Part shown: piece by piece, positions 42,143 to 51,500 of the stretch
How positions within the stretch are numbered: the first letter of the stretch is position 1
Layout of the letters: every line of letters starts with the position of its first letter
Source of the DNA: Superficieibacter sp. HKU1
Lineage (GTDB): Bacteria > Pseudomonadota > Gammaproteobacteria > Enterobacterales > Enterobacteriaceae
Reading direction: 5' to 3'
Assembly: GCF_029319185.1 (NCBI RefSeq)
Contig: NZ_CP119754.1
Coordinates: 744,001-808,000 of the forward strand
Length of the DNA stretch: 64,000 nt
Made by a program: the position numbers and the translations under genes
Notes under the pieces: generated by a model
Database searches by the model: none
The model's input: the letters and a program-made list of their open reading frames with translations, nothing else
What the model was told of the DNA's origin: nothing

Positions 42143-42571
42143 ATGTTTCTCAAGAAAGACACGTTTACCTTTAACGATGAATCCCTGACGCTCAGCGAGC
42201 TTTCTGCCCTTCAGCGTATTGAATTTCTAGACTACCTGGCAAAAGAGGAAAAGGCCGCTAAGTCATCGGGTGACGAGATGGATGAGCAGCAGATGACGGC
42301 CCGGCTGGTGGGCATGAGCATCCGGGCGGGTGCCTGGCTGGTTGCGCAGTCTCTCTGGCACAGCGATCCTGCCGGACCGGATGCCAGTGAACTGCATCAG
42401 CAGGTGCTCAGCACCTGGCCCGCCGACGCCATCGGCCAGGCTGAAATGATGGTGAAGACGTTATCGGGCATGCTGCCCCCGGTCGCGGAAGACAGCGGCG
42501 GGGAGACAGAAGAAGAAGAGGGTACTGAAGCGGAGCAGCTGTCTGCGGAAAAGCCTTCTCCAGTGAGCTGA
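42143..42571 (+). CDS. G: Tail assembly chaperone G
   Basis: 142 residues from ATG 42143 after CAGGAGGCGG. Equivalent of lambda gpG, which binds the tape measure during tail assembly. Near the end, GGAAAAG (42547-42553) is placed where lambda has the slippery GGGAAAG; slipping back one base there yields the G-T fusion. Confidence 0.9.
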   Translation: MFLKKDTFTFNDESLTLSELSALQRIEFLDYLAKEEKAAKSSGDEMDEQQMTARLVGMSIRAGAWLVAQSLWHSDPAGPDASELHQQVLSTWPADAIGQAEMMVKTLSGMLPPVAEDSGGETEEEEGTEAEQLSAEKPSPVS

Positions 42572-42900
42572 AGTTTGTCCTGAAGCTGGCGCGTGAGTTC
42601 GGGCGACCCGACTGGCGCGCCATGCTTGCTGGCATGACCTCCTGCGAACTGGGCGACTGGCACCAGTTCTACGGGGAGCACTATTTTCAGGACGCGCAGC
42701 AGGATGCGCACTTCTCCATGCTGCTTTGCACGGTGTCCTCGCTGTTTTTCGGGGATCCGGATCTTACTCCCTCGCAATTCAGCCTGTTTTCCGCGTCTGC
42801 TTCGGAAATGCATGAATCTGAACCAGATGACGACATGCTGATGGCTGCGGCCGAAGGATTATCAGGAGGCGTACGTTATGGCCCAGACGCCAGTCGGTGA
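42547..42900 (+). CDS. T: Tail assembly chaperone T part, by -1 frameshift
   Basis: Open in the -1 frame relative to G: FSSELKFVLKLAREFGRPDW matches lambda T (ELKFVMKLAREF) and continues to LAGMTSCELGDWHQFYGEHY. There is no independent start in the right place, so it should be made only as a G-T fusion. Its end overlaps the tape measure start by 23 bases. Confidence 0.87.
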   Translation, partial: GKAFSSELKFVLKLAREFGRPDWRAMLAGMTSCELGDWHQFYGEHYFQDAQQDAHFSMLLCTVSSLFFGDPDLTPSQFSLFSASASEMHESEPDDDMLMAAAEGLSGGVRYGPDASR

Positions 42901-45595
42901 TCTGGTCGTTAACCTTGATGTGGACTCCACGAAGTTTAACGAACAGCTTAATTATGTAAAACGTCAGTTACGGCAGACCAGTGATGCCGCCGGAGATACC
43001 ACCCGGCAGGTACAGCAATCATTCAGTAAGCAGGAAGCGGCCGCGCGCCGGGCCGGTATATCGATGGGGCAATACAATGCCGCCATGCGAACGTTACCGG
43101 CACAGTTTACTGATATCGCCACCCAACTGGCAGGCGGGCAGTCACCGTTCATGATCCTCCTGCAGCAGGGGGGGCAGGTAAAAGATTCCTTCGGTGGACT
43201 GGCCCCCATGTTCCAGGCGTTGCGCGATGTGCTTTTTGGCTTCAATAATGACGTGGCGGACTCATCTGAAGACGCCAGCAGCAATCTCGGCGATACCGCA
43301 GAAGGGCTGAATGCAGCGGCAGAAGCGGGTGAGAAGCTGCGACACGTGCGCGGTTTTATTACGCCGGTTTCCCTCGGCGTGACAGCGCTGGCCGCTGCAA
43401 CAGCAATTCTGGCTTATGCCTGGTATAAAGGCTCGCTGGAGCTGGATGAATACAACAAGCAGCTCATCCTGACGGGGGGATACACCGGCAAAACAGCCAG
43501 TAATCTTTCCGATCTTGCGCGCCGCGTTGGCGAAAGCACCGGTGAAATTGGCAAGGCTGCTGCTGCGCTGGCTGCGGCAATTGGCACAGGCAATATTCGT
43601 GGCAATATGCTCGAGTATGTGGCTACCGCCGCCATTGCCATGGAAAAGGCCACCGGGCAGTCAGTCGAAAAAACGGTGGCAGAATTCAGTAAACTTGCTG
43701 ATGCCCCGGTTGCGTCCGTGCTGGCGCTTAACAAGCAGTATCACTTTCTGACAGCGGCTGTTTATGAGCAAATTTATGCGCTCCAGAAACAGGGTGATGC
43801 CAGTGGTGCGGCGAAGCTTGCGATGGAAAGCTATTCCGATGCGATGTCGTCACGGTCTTCACGTATTGAGGAAAATCTCGGTACCATTGAGCGCCTGTGG
43901 AATAACATCAAGGATACGGCATCCGGCGCGTGGGATGCGATGCTTAACATTGGCCGCCAGATCACACCAGCCCAGACACTGGAGGGGCTGAAAAAGCAAC
44001 TCGCTGAGCAAAAATCCTCTCTCGCTTCCCTGACTGCAGCTTCACCTAATCAGTCTGACACCGGCTATGGTCAGCAGCGCAACCGGCTGGGGGCGATTGA
44101 GCAGCAGAAAAAAGTTTCTGCCACTGAAGCGCAAATTTCGGCGCTGGAGAAAGCGATCGCGCTTGAAGGTGATATTGCTGTGGTTCGTGAAAAAACGGCC
44201 ACAGCTAACCAGGAAGATCTCGATGCCTCTGTCCGCAAGAATACGAATATTGAGCGCTATGAATCCAACGCGGTAAAACGCGCGCGTGAACTGAAAGATC
44301 TGGCGAAAGACCGCAGCAAGTACACCGCCGCTGAATACAAAATGGTGAAAGAAGGGATCGAAAAACGTTATGCCGACCCTAAAACTCACGATAAACCAGT
44401 TAAAACCAGCGCTGGCGATCGTGATGTCGACAGCGGTTCTGCGCAGACACTGGAGCTTGAAGCCCAGCTGCGAACCCTCCGGCAACACAAGGATATAAAC
44501 GATAAAATCAGTCCGCAGCGGCGTGCATTGTGGGAGCTGGAATCAAAAATTGCTGTTCTGGAGAAAATTCAGCTCGATCCTCGCGGGCGGGCGCTGACAG
44601 CGGATGAGAAATCATTACTCGCCACCAAAGAAAAAGCACGGGCGCAGGCTGAAGTCAATGCCCGCCTGGGCGATCAGGTTCTTGCCCAGCAGCGGCTAAA
44701 CGCTCTGGCGGATCAGGCGCTGAAGTTTTCGCAGCAGCAGGCCGCTAAACGGTCTGAAATTAGCGCCCAGGCGGAAGGGCTATCCCGCCGCGAGGCGGAA
44801 CGTGAAGCTAATTTACAGCGTTTACGGGACAGCTATGCCGCTAACCCTCAGGCGTTGCGGAGTGTGCTGGTTGATCAGCAGGCTACATACGATGCTGAAG
44901 ATGCCCTGCGTTCTGACTGGCTGGCAGGTGCAAAACAGGGATGGGCCGAATATAAAGACTCTGCAACAAATGTGTTTTCCTCAGTTCAGCAGGTTTCACA
45001 ATCCACGTTCAGTGGTCTGGCGAACCAGCTCACCACCCTGACCACCACCGGCAAAGCCAGCTTCAAGGATTTCACCACCTCCATACTGAAGATGATCGCG
45101 TCGGTCACTAACCAGTTGGTTGTGGCATACACCCTTCAGAGTGCGATGGGCTGGATTTCAGGCAGTACTCAAACGCCTGCTACCGGGCAGTCTCTGGCGG
45201 TACCGTCATTTCGCCCACCCGGTTACGACGGTGGCGGCTTTACGGGGCATGGCGGCAAGTATGATCCTGCTGGCATTGTTCACCGCGGCGAGTTCGTTTT
45301 CCATAAAGAGGCAACCAGTCGGCTTGGCGTCGGCAACCTTTATCGGCTTATGCGTGGTTATGCCAGCGGCGGGTTTGTCGGCGGCAGTGGAAGCCCGGCG
45401 GGTGCATCTCCCTTTGGTGTCAGCGTCTACGCACCTGTCAGCGTTACCACTCAGCAGGATGACGCCCAGCCGAAAGGTAACAACGATCAGCTTGGCCGCG
45501 CTTATCAGCAGGTTATTGATAAAGCGGTCCGTGACGGTATTAGCCGTGAAAGTCGACCCGGCGGGATCCTCTGGGGTATTACAAAGCCGAGGTAA
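42878..45595 (+). CDS. H: Tape measure protein H
   Basis: 905 residues (853 in lambda), sets tail length and is released into the host envelope. N-terminus VGDLVVNLDVDSTKFNEQLN and LPAQFTDIATQLAGGQSPFM is conserved; one or two hydrophobic stretches (ITPVSLGVTALAAATAILAY), long coiled coils about 350-650 and a Gly-rich end (GYDGGGFTGHGGKYDPAGIV). Intact. Confidence 0.95.
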   Translation: MAQTPVGDLVVNLDVDSTKFNEQLNYVKRQLRQTSDAAGDTTRQVQQSFSKQEAAARRAGISMGQYNAAMRTLPAQFTDIATQLAGGQSPFMILLQQGGQVKDSFGGLAPMFQALRDVLFGFNNDVADSSEDASSNLGDTAEGLNAAAEAGEKLRHVRGFITPVSLGVTALAAATAILAYAWYKGSLELDEYNKQLILTGGYTGKTASNLSDLARRVGESTGEIGKAAAALAAAIGTGNIRGNMLEYVATAAIAMEKATGQSVEKTVAEFSKLADAPVASVLALNKQYHFLTAAVYEQIYALQKQGDASGAAKLAMESYSDAMSSRSSRIEENLGTIERLWNNIKDTASGAWDAMLNIGRQITPAQTLEGLKKQLAEQKSSLASLTAASPNQSDTGYGQQRNRLGAIEQQKKVSATEAQISALEKAIALEGDIAVVREKTATANQEDLDASVRKNTNIERYESNAVKRARELKDLAKDRSKYTAAEYKMVKEGIEKRYADPKTHDKPVKTSAGDRDVDSGSAQTLELEAQLRTLRQHKDINDKISPQRRALWELESKIAVLEKIQLDPRGRALTADEKSLLATKEKARAQAEVNARLGDQVLAQQRLNALADQALKFSQQQAAKRSEISAQAEGLSRREAEREANLQRLRDSYAANPQALRSVLVDQQATYDAEDALRSDWLAGAKQGWAEYKDSATNVFSSVQQVSQSTFSGLANQLTTLTTTGKASFKDFTTSILKMIASVTNQLVVAYTLQSAMGWISGSTQTPATGQSLAVPSFRPPGYDGGGFTGHGGKYDPAGIVHRGEFVFHKEATSRLGVGNLYRLMRGYASGGFVGGSGSPAGASPFGVSVYAPVSVTTQQDDAQPKGNNDQLGRAYQQVIDKAVRDGISRESRPGGILWGITKPR

Positions 45596-45598
45596 ATA

Positions 45599-45946
45599 AT
45601 GGCGATTGAGCATTTCGGCTGGCGCATTCAGGCGGCCAGCCAGCCCACCACCGGCAGTAAGGATGTGGTGAGAAAGGCGCAGTTCGGTGACGGCTATGCG
45701 CAGGTGTCCGGCTCCGGTATTAACGATGAAACACTGACCTATGATTTCTCGTTTACCGGACGGCCGGACACCGCGCTTGAGATACATGCTTTTCTGCGAC
45801 GTCACAAAACGAAAGCATTCTCTTTTACGCCACCATTCGGCGAGCTGGCGCTCTGGCGTGTTGAACCCGACAGCCTGAAAAAATCAGCGAGAGGCAAAAC
45901 GCTTCTCACCATCACCGCAACTTTTGAACAGGCATTTGCACCATGA
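45599..45946 (+). CDS. M: Minor tail protein M
   Basis: 115 residues, gpM family (FGDGYAQVSGSGINDETLTY). Tail tip component. ATGA-type overlap with L. Confidence 0.93.
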   Translation: MAIEHFGWRIQAASQPTTGSKDVVRKAQFGDGYAQVSGSGINDETLTYDFSFTGRPDTALEIHAFLRRHKTKAFSFTPPFGELALWRVEPDSLKKSARGKTLLTITATFEQAFAP

Positions 45947-46698
45947 GTTTAAACAGTGATTATCAGAAGCTGGAGCCGGGCAATACTGTCCGGCTTTTTG
46001 TTGTTGACGGTACCGCGTTTGGCATCAGCGACGTGATGCGTTTTCATTCGCATAATATTGCGCACACGCCGGAAGAAATTCAGGCTGCTGGCGGCGATGA
46101 GAAAAAGCTTCCGGCTAAATCTGTCTGGTGGCAGGGGGAGGAATACAAAGCGTGGCCCTGTCAGATTGAGGGAATAGAGGCGTCAACCAGTGGGGCCAGT
46201 GCCCAGCCTAAACTGACGGTCGCTAATCTGGACAGCTCAATCACGGCTCTTTGCCTGGCGTATGACGATCTGTTGCAGGCGAAAGTCACCATCCGCGACA
46301 CCCTCGCCGCCTACCTCGACGCGCGAAACTTCCCTGATGGCAATCCATCAGCCGATCCGACGCAGGAGAAAACGCAGGTCTGGTATATCGATGCGAAGAA
46401 CAGCGAAACAAATGAAACAGTAGAATTTACGCTGTCCAGCCCGATGGATCTGCAGGGGCTGATGATCCCGACGCGGCAGCTACACTCGCTTTGTACCTGG
46501 TGCATTCGTAATAAGTACCGCACCGGCGACGGCTGTGATTATGCCGGGACCCGCTACTTCGACAAAAATAATAAGCCTGTCGACGATCCGTCGCGCGATG
46601 AGTGCAACGGCACGCTGACCGCCTGCAAACTTCGCTTCGGGGAAAATAACGAGCTGCCTTTTGGTGGCTTTCCTGGCACGTCATTAATCAGGAGCTGA
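45943..46698 (+). CDS. L: Minor tail protein L
   Basis: 251 residues. Conserved Cys residues (LCTWCIRNKYRTGDGCDYAG and DECNGTLTACKLRFG) match the iron-sulfur-binding C-terminal domain of lambda gpL. Part of the tail tip. Confidence 0.93.
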   Translation: MSLNSDYQKLEPGNTVRLFVVDGTAFGISDVMRFHSHNIAHTPEEIQAAGGDEKKLPAKSVWWQGEEYKAWPCQIEGIEASTSGASAQPKLTVANLDSSITALCLAYDDLLQAKVTIRDTLAAYLDARNFPDGNPSADPTQEKTQVWYIDAKNSETNETVEFTLSSPMDLQGLMIPTRQLHSLCTWCIRNKYRTGDGCDYAGTRYFDKNNKPVDDPSRDECNGTLTACKLRFGENNELPFGGFPGTSLIRS

Positions 46699-46699
46699 T

Positions 46700-47410
46700 A
46701 TGCGCGAGAAAACCCTGGCGGCCATTATGGCGCATGCGGAACTGGAATACCCGCGCGAGTGCTGCGGCGTGGTGGCGCAAAAAAGCCGCGTCGAGCGTTA
46801 CTTTCCCTGCCGCAATCTGGCCGTTGACCCTGAGGAACACTTTCACCTTTCTGCGGAAGATTATGCTGCTGCCGAAGACTGGGGCGCAGTCACCGCCATC
46901 GTGCACAGCCATCCCGACGCCACGACGCAGCCGAGCGAACTGGACAAAGCGCAGTGTGACGCCACGCTTTTACCCTTGCATATCGTGAGCTGGCCGGACG
47001 GCGATTTACGGACCATTCAGCCGCGGGGTGAACTGCCCCTGCTGGAGCGCCCTTTCGTGCTCGGTCATTTTGACTGCTGGGGTCTGGTGATGAGCTACTA
47101 TCGCCAGACCTATGGCATCGAACTGCGCGATTACCGTGTGGATTATCCGTGGTGGGAAGACCAGTACGCGGATAATTTTTATCAGGACTGCTGGTATGAA
47201 TGCGGCTTCCGGGAGTTCACCGGCAACCCGCAGCCGGGAGATCTGATCATCATGCAGGTGCAGTCGGCTAAATGGAACCACGCGGGGATCATGCTGGAAG
47301 GCAACATGATGATGCACCACCTTTACGGCATGCTGAGTAACCGGGTGCCTTACGGTGGATACTGGCAAGAACGCACTATGAAGGTGCTTAGATATAAGAC
47401 ACTGTGCTAA
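46700..47410 (+). CDS. K: Tail tip peptidase K (JAB + NlpC/P60)
   Basis: 236 residues. The N-terminal JAMM/JAB domain has HSHPDATTQPSELDKAQCD with metal-binding His/His/Asp; the C-terminal NlpC/P60 domain has the catalytic Cys in FDCWGLVMSYYRQ and His in KWNHAGIML. Likely helps open peptidoglycan or process tail proteins. Confidence 0.93.
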   Translation: MREKTLAAIMAHAELEYPRECCGVVAQKSRVERYFPCRNLAVDPEEHFHLSAEDYAAAEDWGAVTAIVHSHPDATTQPSELDKAQCDATLLPLHIVSWPDGDLRTIQPRGELPLLERPFVLGHFDCWGLVMSYYRQTYGIELRDYRVDYPWWEDQYADNFYQDCWYECGFREFTGNPQPGDLIIMQVQSAKWNHAGIMLEGNMMMHHLYGMLSNRVPYGGYWQERTMKVLRYKTLC

Positions 47411-47442
47411 CCTTCATAAAAATTAATGAAGGGAAACAGATA

Positions 47443-47853
47443 ATGAAAAAATTCATGTTGGCCTTAGTTGCTATTGGCATTTCTGGATGTTCGACAACGC
47501 CTGTATCACCAGATTTGGCAAGGAATGTCGGCGTATCAACTGAATTCATGATGAAACAAGGTAATGTGCCTGTGACAATCATCAGAGATAAAGGATTTGT
47601 TGCTGGCGGTTGTGCCGTTACGGCATATATTAATGGAAAAAAGGTAGCTGAACTTGAAACAAGTGAAAAGGCTACAGCTTATGTGGTGCCAGGAGAAATC
47701 GTTGTTGGCGCAGTATTCGAAGGATCGGGGCTTTGCCATGGGCCTCAAAGGAAAGAGCGGGAATTCATTGTTAAATCTCAACAACCAAAGAGATTAAGAA
47801 TATTTATCGATCAAAGCGGTAATGTTGACATCCTCCCCTCAACTTTAAATTAA
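47443..47853 (+). CDS. Lipoprotein moron inside tail operon
   Basis: 136 residues. Signal MKKFMLALVAIGISGC with lipobox Cys16, no Asp at +2, so outer-membrane sorting is likely. The mature part has a PEGA-like look (VTAYINGKKVAELETSEKAT). AT-rich and framed by its own terminator. Sits between K and I, where lambdoid phages seldom carry cargo. May act in superinfection exclusion, like other phage lipoproteins (inference). Confidence 0.82.
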   Translation: MKKFMLALVAIGISGCSTTPVSPDLARNVGVSTEFMMKQGNVPVTIIRDKGFVAGGCAVTAYINGKKVAELETSEKATAYVVPGEIVVGAVFEGSGLCHGPQRKEREFIVKSQQPKRLRIFIDQSGNVDILPSTLN

Positions 47854-47859
47854 TATACG

Positions 47860-47884
47860 ACCCACTTTTCAGTGGGTTTTTTTA
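47860..47884 (+). terminator. Terminator after lipoprotein gene
   Basis: ACCCAC-TTTTCA-GTGGGT followed by a T-rich run. Supports independent expression of the lipoprotein. Confidence 0.82.
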
Positions 47885-47894
47885 TGAGGTTTAT

Positions 47895-48485
47895 ATGCAA
47901 GAGGTAATGACTCGCATTGAGCTTGGCGGGAGCTTAGGTAAGACTTTTGGTAAAGTGCATCATCGATTAATTAGTACCGTCCACGAAGCCGGAAGAGCTT
48001 TAAGTTGTACAATAAACGGATTTGAAAGCTATATGAGTAATAGCCAGAAGCGAGGATTAACGTACGCTATTTTTAAGGGTAAAAAAAATATTGGATTTGA
48101 TGATTTGGATTACCCCGTTAGTGGCGATGTCATCCGAATAGTACCCCTAATAATTGGAAGTAAGCGTGCTGGTATGCTTCAAACTATTCTTGGTGCTGTG
48201 ATTGTAGCTGTTGGGGCGGTGCTTAATTTCACACCTTTTGCGGCTGCCTCACCCTATCTATATCAGATTGGTGGAGCAATGGCCTTGGGTGGAGTTATTC
48301 AGATGCTCTCTCCACAGCCCGCAGGACTTGCAAGCAAACAGGATCCAGATAACCGCGCCTCCTATGCCTTCGGTAGCGTAACCAACACCACCGCCCAGGG
48401 TTATCCCGTTCCACTGGGGTACGGTAAACGGCGCATCGGTGGTGCAGTGCTTTCAGCCGGGATTTACGTCGAAGACCAGCAATAA
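47895..48485 (+). CDS. I: Tail assembly protein I
   Basis: 196 residues, lambda gpI family. The N-terminal two thirds are AT-rich and diverged; from about residue 140 (LSPQPAGLASKQDPDNRASY) the gene is GC-rich and typical. This sharp change suggests a recombination joint within the gene. A hydrophobic central segment (MLQTILGAVIVAVGAVLNF) is present. Confidence 0.88.
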   Translation: MQEVMTRIELGGSLGKTFGKVHHRLISTVHEAGRALSCTINGFESYMSNSQKRGLTYAIFKGKKNIGFDDLDYPVSGDVIRIVPLIIGSKRAGMLQTILGAVIVAVGAVLNFTPFAAASPYLYQIGGAMALGGVIQMLSPQPAGLASKQDPDNRASYAFGSVTNTTAQGYPVPLGYGKRRIGGAVLSAGIYVEDQQ

Positions 48486-48503
48486 AATATCTCCACAGTT
48501 CAG

Positions 48504-48527
48504 ACCGCCGCCCGGCGGTTTTTTTAT
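48504..48527 (+). terminator. Terminator between I and J
   Basis: CCGCC-GCCC-GGCGG followed by seven T, ten bases before the J start. Confidence 0.75.
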
Positions 48528-48536
48528 GGGTGTAAT

Positions 48537-51500
48537 ATGGCAAACCAGATTAAAGGACGCAAAGGCGGCGGCTCTAAACAACGCACGCCCGTAGAACAGC
48601 CGGACGACCTGCAGTCGATCGCAAAAGCAAAAATTCTGCTCGCGCTTGGCGAAGGTGAATTTGAAGGTGGGCTGGACGGGAAGAGTATTTTTCTTGATGG
48701 CACGCCGCTGATAAACAGTGACGGGTCAGAAAACTTTTCCGGTGTCAGATGGGAATTCCGTCCCGGCACCCAGGCGCAAACCTATATTCAGGGGATGCCG
48801 GGTACTGTAAACGAAATTAATGTTGGCTCTGAAATCTCAAGCGATACTGCGTGGACTCATACTTTTAATAATACGCAGTTATCCGCTGTGCGCCTTCGCC
48901 TTAAATGGCCGTCTATTTTCAGGCAGCAAAATAACGGCGATTTAGTTGGCAATGTTATTAACTACGCTGTCGATTTGCAGACTGACGGCGGCACATGGCA
49001 GACCGTACTTAATACGTCTGTCTCCGGTAAAACCACCTCAGGTTATGAGCGTAGCCATCGGATTGATTTACCGCGTGCCAGCCGGGGCTGGACCGTGCGC
49101 ATCCGTAAAATCACAGCGGATGCACACAGTGCAAAAATCGGCGACACAATGACGCTGCAGAGCTATACAGAAGTTATTGATGCAAAGCTCCGCTACCCCA
49201 ATACAGCACTGCTGTATATCGAATTCGATTCCAGTCAGTTTAACGGCAATATTCCGCAGGTTTCCTGTGAACCGAAAATGCGCGTTATGCGTGTGCCGGA
49301 TAACTATGATCCGTTGACCCGCAATTACAGTGGTACGTGGACCGGTGGTTTTAAGTGGGCCTGGACGGATAATCCGGCGTGGATATTTTACGATCTGGTC
49401 GTGACCGAGCGCTTTGGGCTGGGTAATCGTCTGACCGCAGAGAATATCGATAAGTGGGTTCTCTATCAGGTCGCGCAATACTGCGATCAGCTTGTTCCTG
49501 ATGGTAAGGGCGGCGACGGTACCGAGCCTCGCTATAAATGTGACGTCTATATACAGGATCGAAACGATGCTTATACCGTTATTCGTGATTTCGCTGCAAT
49601 TTTTCGGGGTATGACGTACTGGGGCGGGGATAAGATCGTTGCGCTGGCGGATATGCCACGCGATATCGATTTCAGCTATACCCGCGCCAATGTCATTGAT
49701 GGCCTGTTTACATACAGCAGCAGCACAGCTAAAACCCGTTACACGAACGCGCTGGTTTCGTATTCAGATCCTCAGAATGGCTACAGTGATGCAATGGAGC
49801 CTGTATTTGAGCAGGCTCTGGTTGCTCGCTATGGTTTCAACCAGCTTGAAATGACCGCGATCGGCTGTACCCGCCAGTCAGAAGCCAACCGAAAAGGGCG
49901 CTGGGGCATTATGACCAACAATAAGGATCGCGTTGTAACGTTCTCTGTCGGGCTGGATGGCAATATCCCGCAGCCTGGCTACATTATCGCGGTCGCTGAT
50001 GAAATGCTGTCCGGTAAAGTGACGGGTGGACGCATCAGCGCTGTGAATGGCCGTGTGATCACCCTTGATCGCAAGGCTGATGCTAAGGCCGGCGATCGCT
50101 TAATCCTGAACCTGCCTTCCGGCGCATCTCAGACGCGTACAATTCAGGACATCAGCGGGCGAATTGTCACCGTCACAACGGCTTTCAGCGAAATTCCCCA
50201 GGCGGAATGCGTATGGGTGGTCGAGTCCGACGAACTGTACGCGCAACAGTATCGTGTGGTCAGCGTTTCCGATAACAATGACGGCACTTTTACCATTGCT
50301 GCCGCGTCGCACGATCCGGACAAATACGCGCGCATTGATACCGGGGCGATCATCGATCCGCGCCCGATAAGTGTTATACCGCCCGGTAACCAGGCGGCAC
50401 CAGAAAACATCCTGATCGACAGTTATTCCGTAGTGAATCAGGGTGTGAGCGTTGAAACCATGCGAGCCACCTGGGAGCCTGCTGCTAACGCTATCGCCTA
50501 TGAAGCGCAGTGGCGGCGTAACGAAGGTAACTGGGTTAATGTCCCGCGCAGCGCCACCACCAGTTTTGAAGTGCCTGCCATTTATGCCGGGCGCTACCTG
50601 GTGCGTGTTCGTGCCATTAATGCCGCTGAAATATCGAGTGGCTGGGGCTATTCTCCTGAGCAAACGCTGACTGGCAAAGTAGGGAGTCCTTCAGCGCCGG
50701 TCGGTCTTTCAACGCAGGGAATTATTTTCGGCGTCGTGCTGAACTGGAATTTTCCGGCCGGTACCGAAGATACACTCAAAACCGAGATCCAGTACAGCGC
50801 GGCGGCCAGCGGCGAAAATCCGTTGTTGCTGGCCGATGTGCCGTACCCGCAAAAGACTTACCAGCAGCTCGGCCTTAAATTCGGGGTGACGTTCTGGTAC
50901 CGCGCGCGGCTGGTGGACAAAACCGGCAACCAGAGCGACTGGACCGGCTGGGTCAGCGGGATGCCGGCCGATAACGTCGCTGACTACATCGACAACATGG
51001 ACGAGGCGATCCGCGACACCGACACGTACAAAGAGCTGGATAAGTCGATTCAGGACAACCAGACCGCGATCGCGAAAGAAGTTACTGACCGTGCCGCCGC
51101 CCTCACCAAAGAAGCCAGCGATCGCGCTGCTGCTATTTCAAAGGAAACTACGGCCCGCACGCAGGCACTGACTAAAGAAGCCTCTGATCGCACCGCGGCA
51201 ATCGCGGATGAGGCAACCACCCGCGCGCAGCAGGATCAGAAGGTCGCGGCTGACGCAGCGAATGGATTGCTTAACGAGCAACTGACGCGCGAAGCGGCAA
51301 TTTCTGAAACCAACCTGATTATTCAGAACAAAACGGACTCGCTGGCGCAGTCTATTGCCCAAGTGGCGGCTGGCAGCGGCACGCAGTTCGATTCCCTGAA
51401 AATCTGGCATTTCAACTCTGCGAGCGTGGAGGGGTGGACAGGCAACGGCGCGCCGGCGGTAGTCGATAACTGCCTGCGTCCGGCGAACCACGCAACCGAT

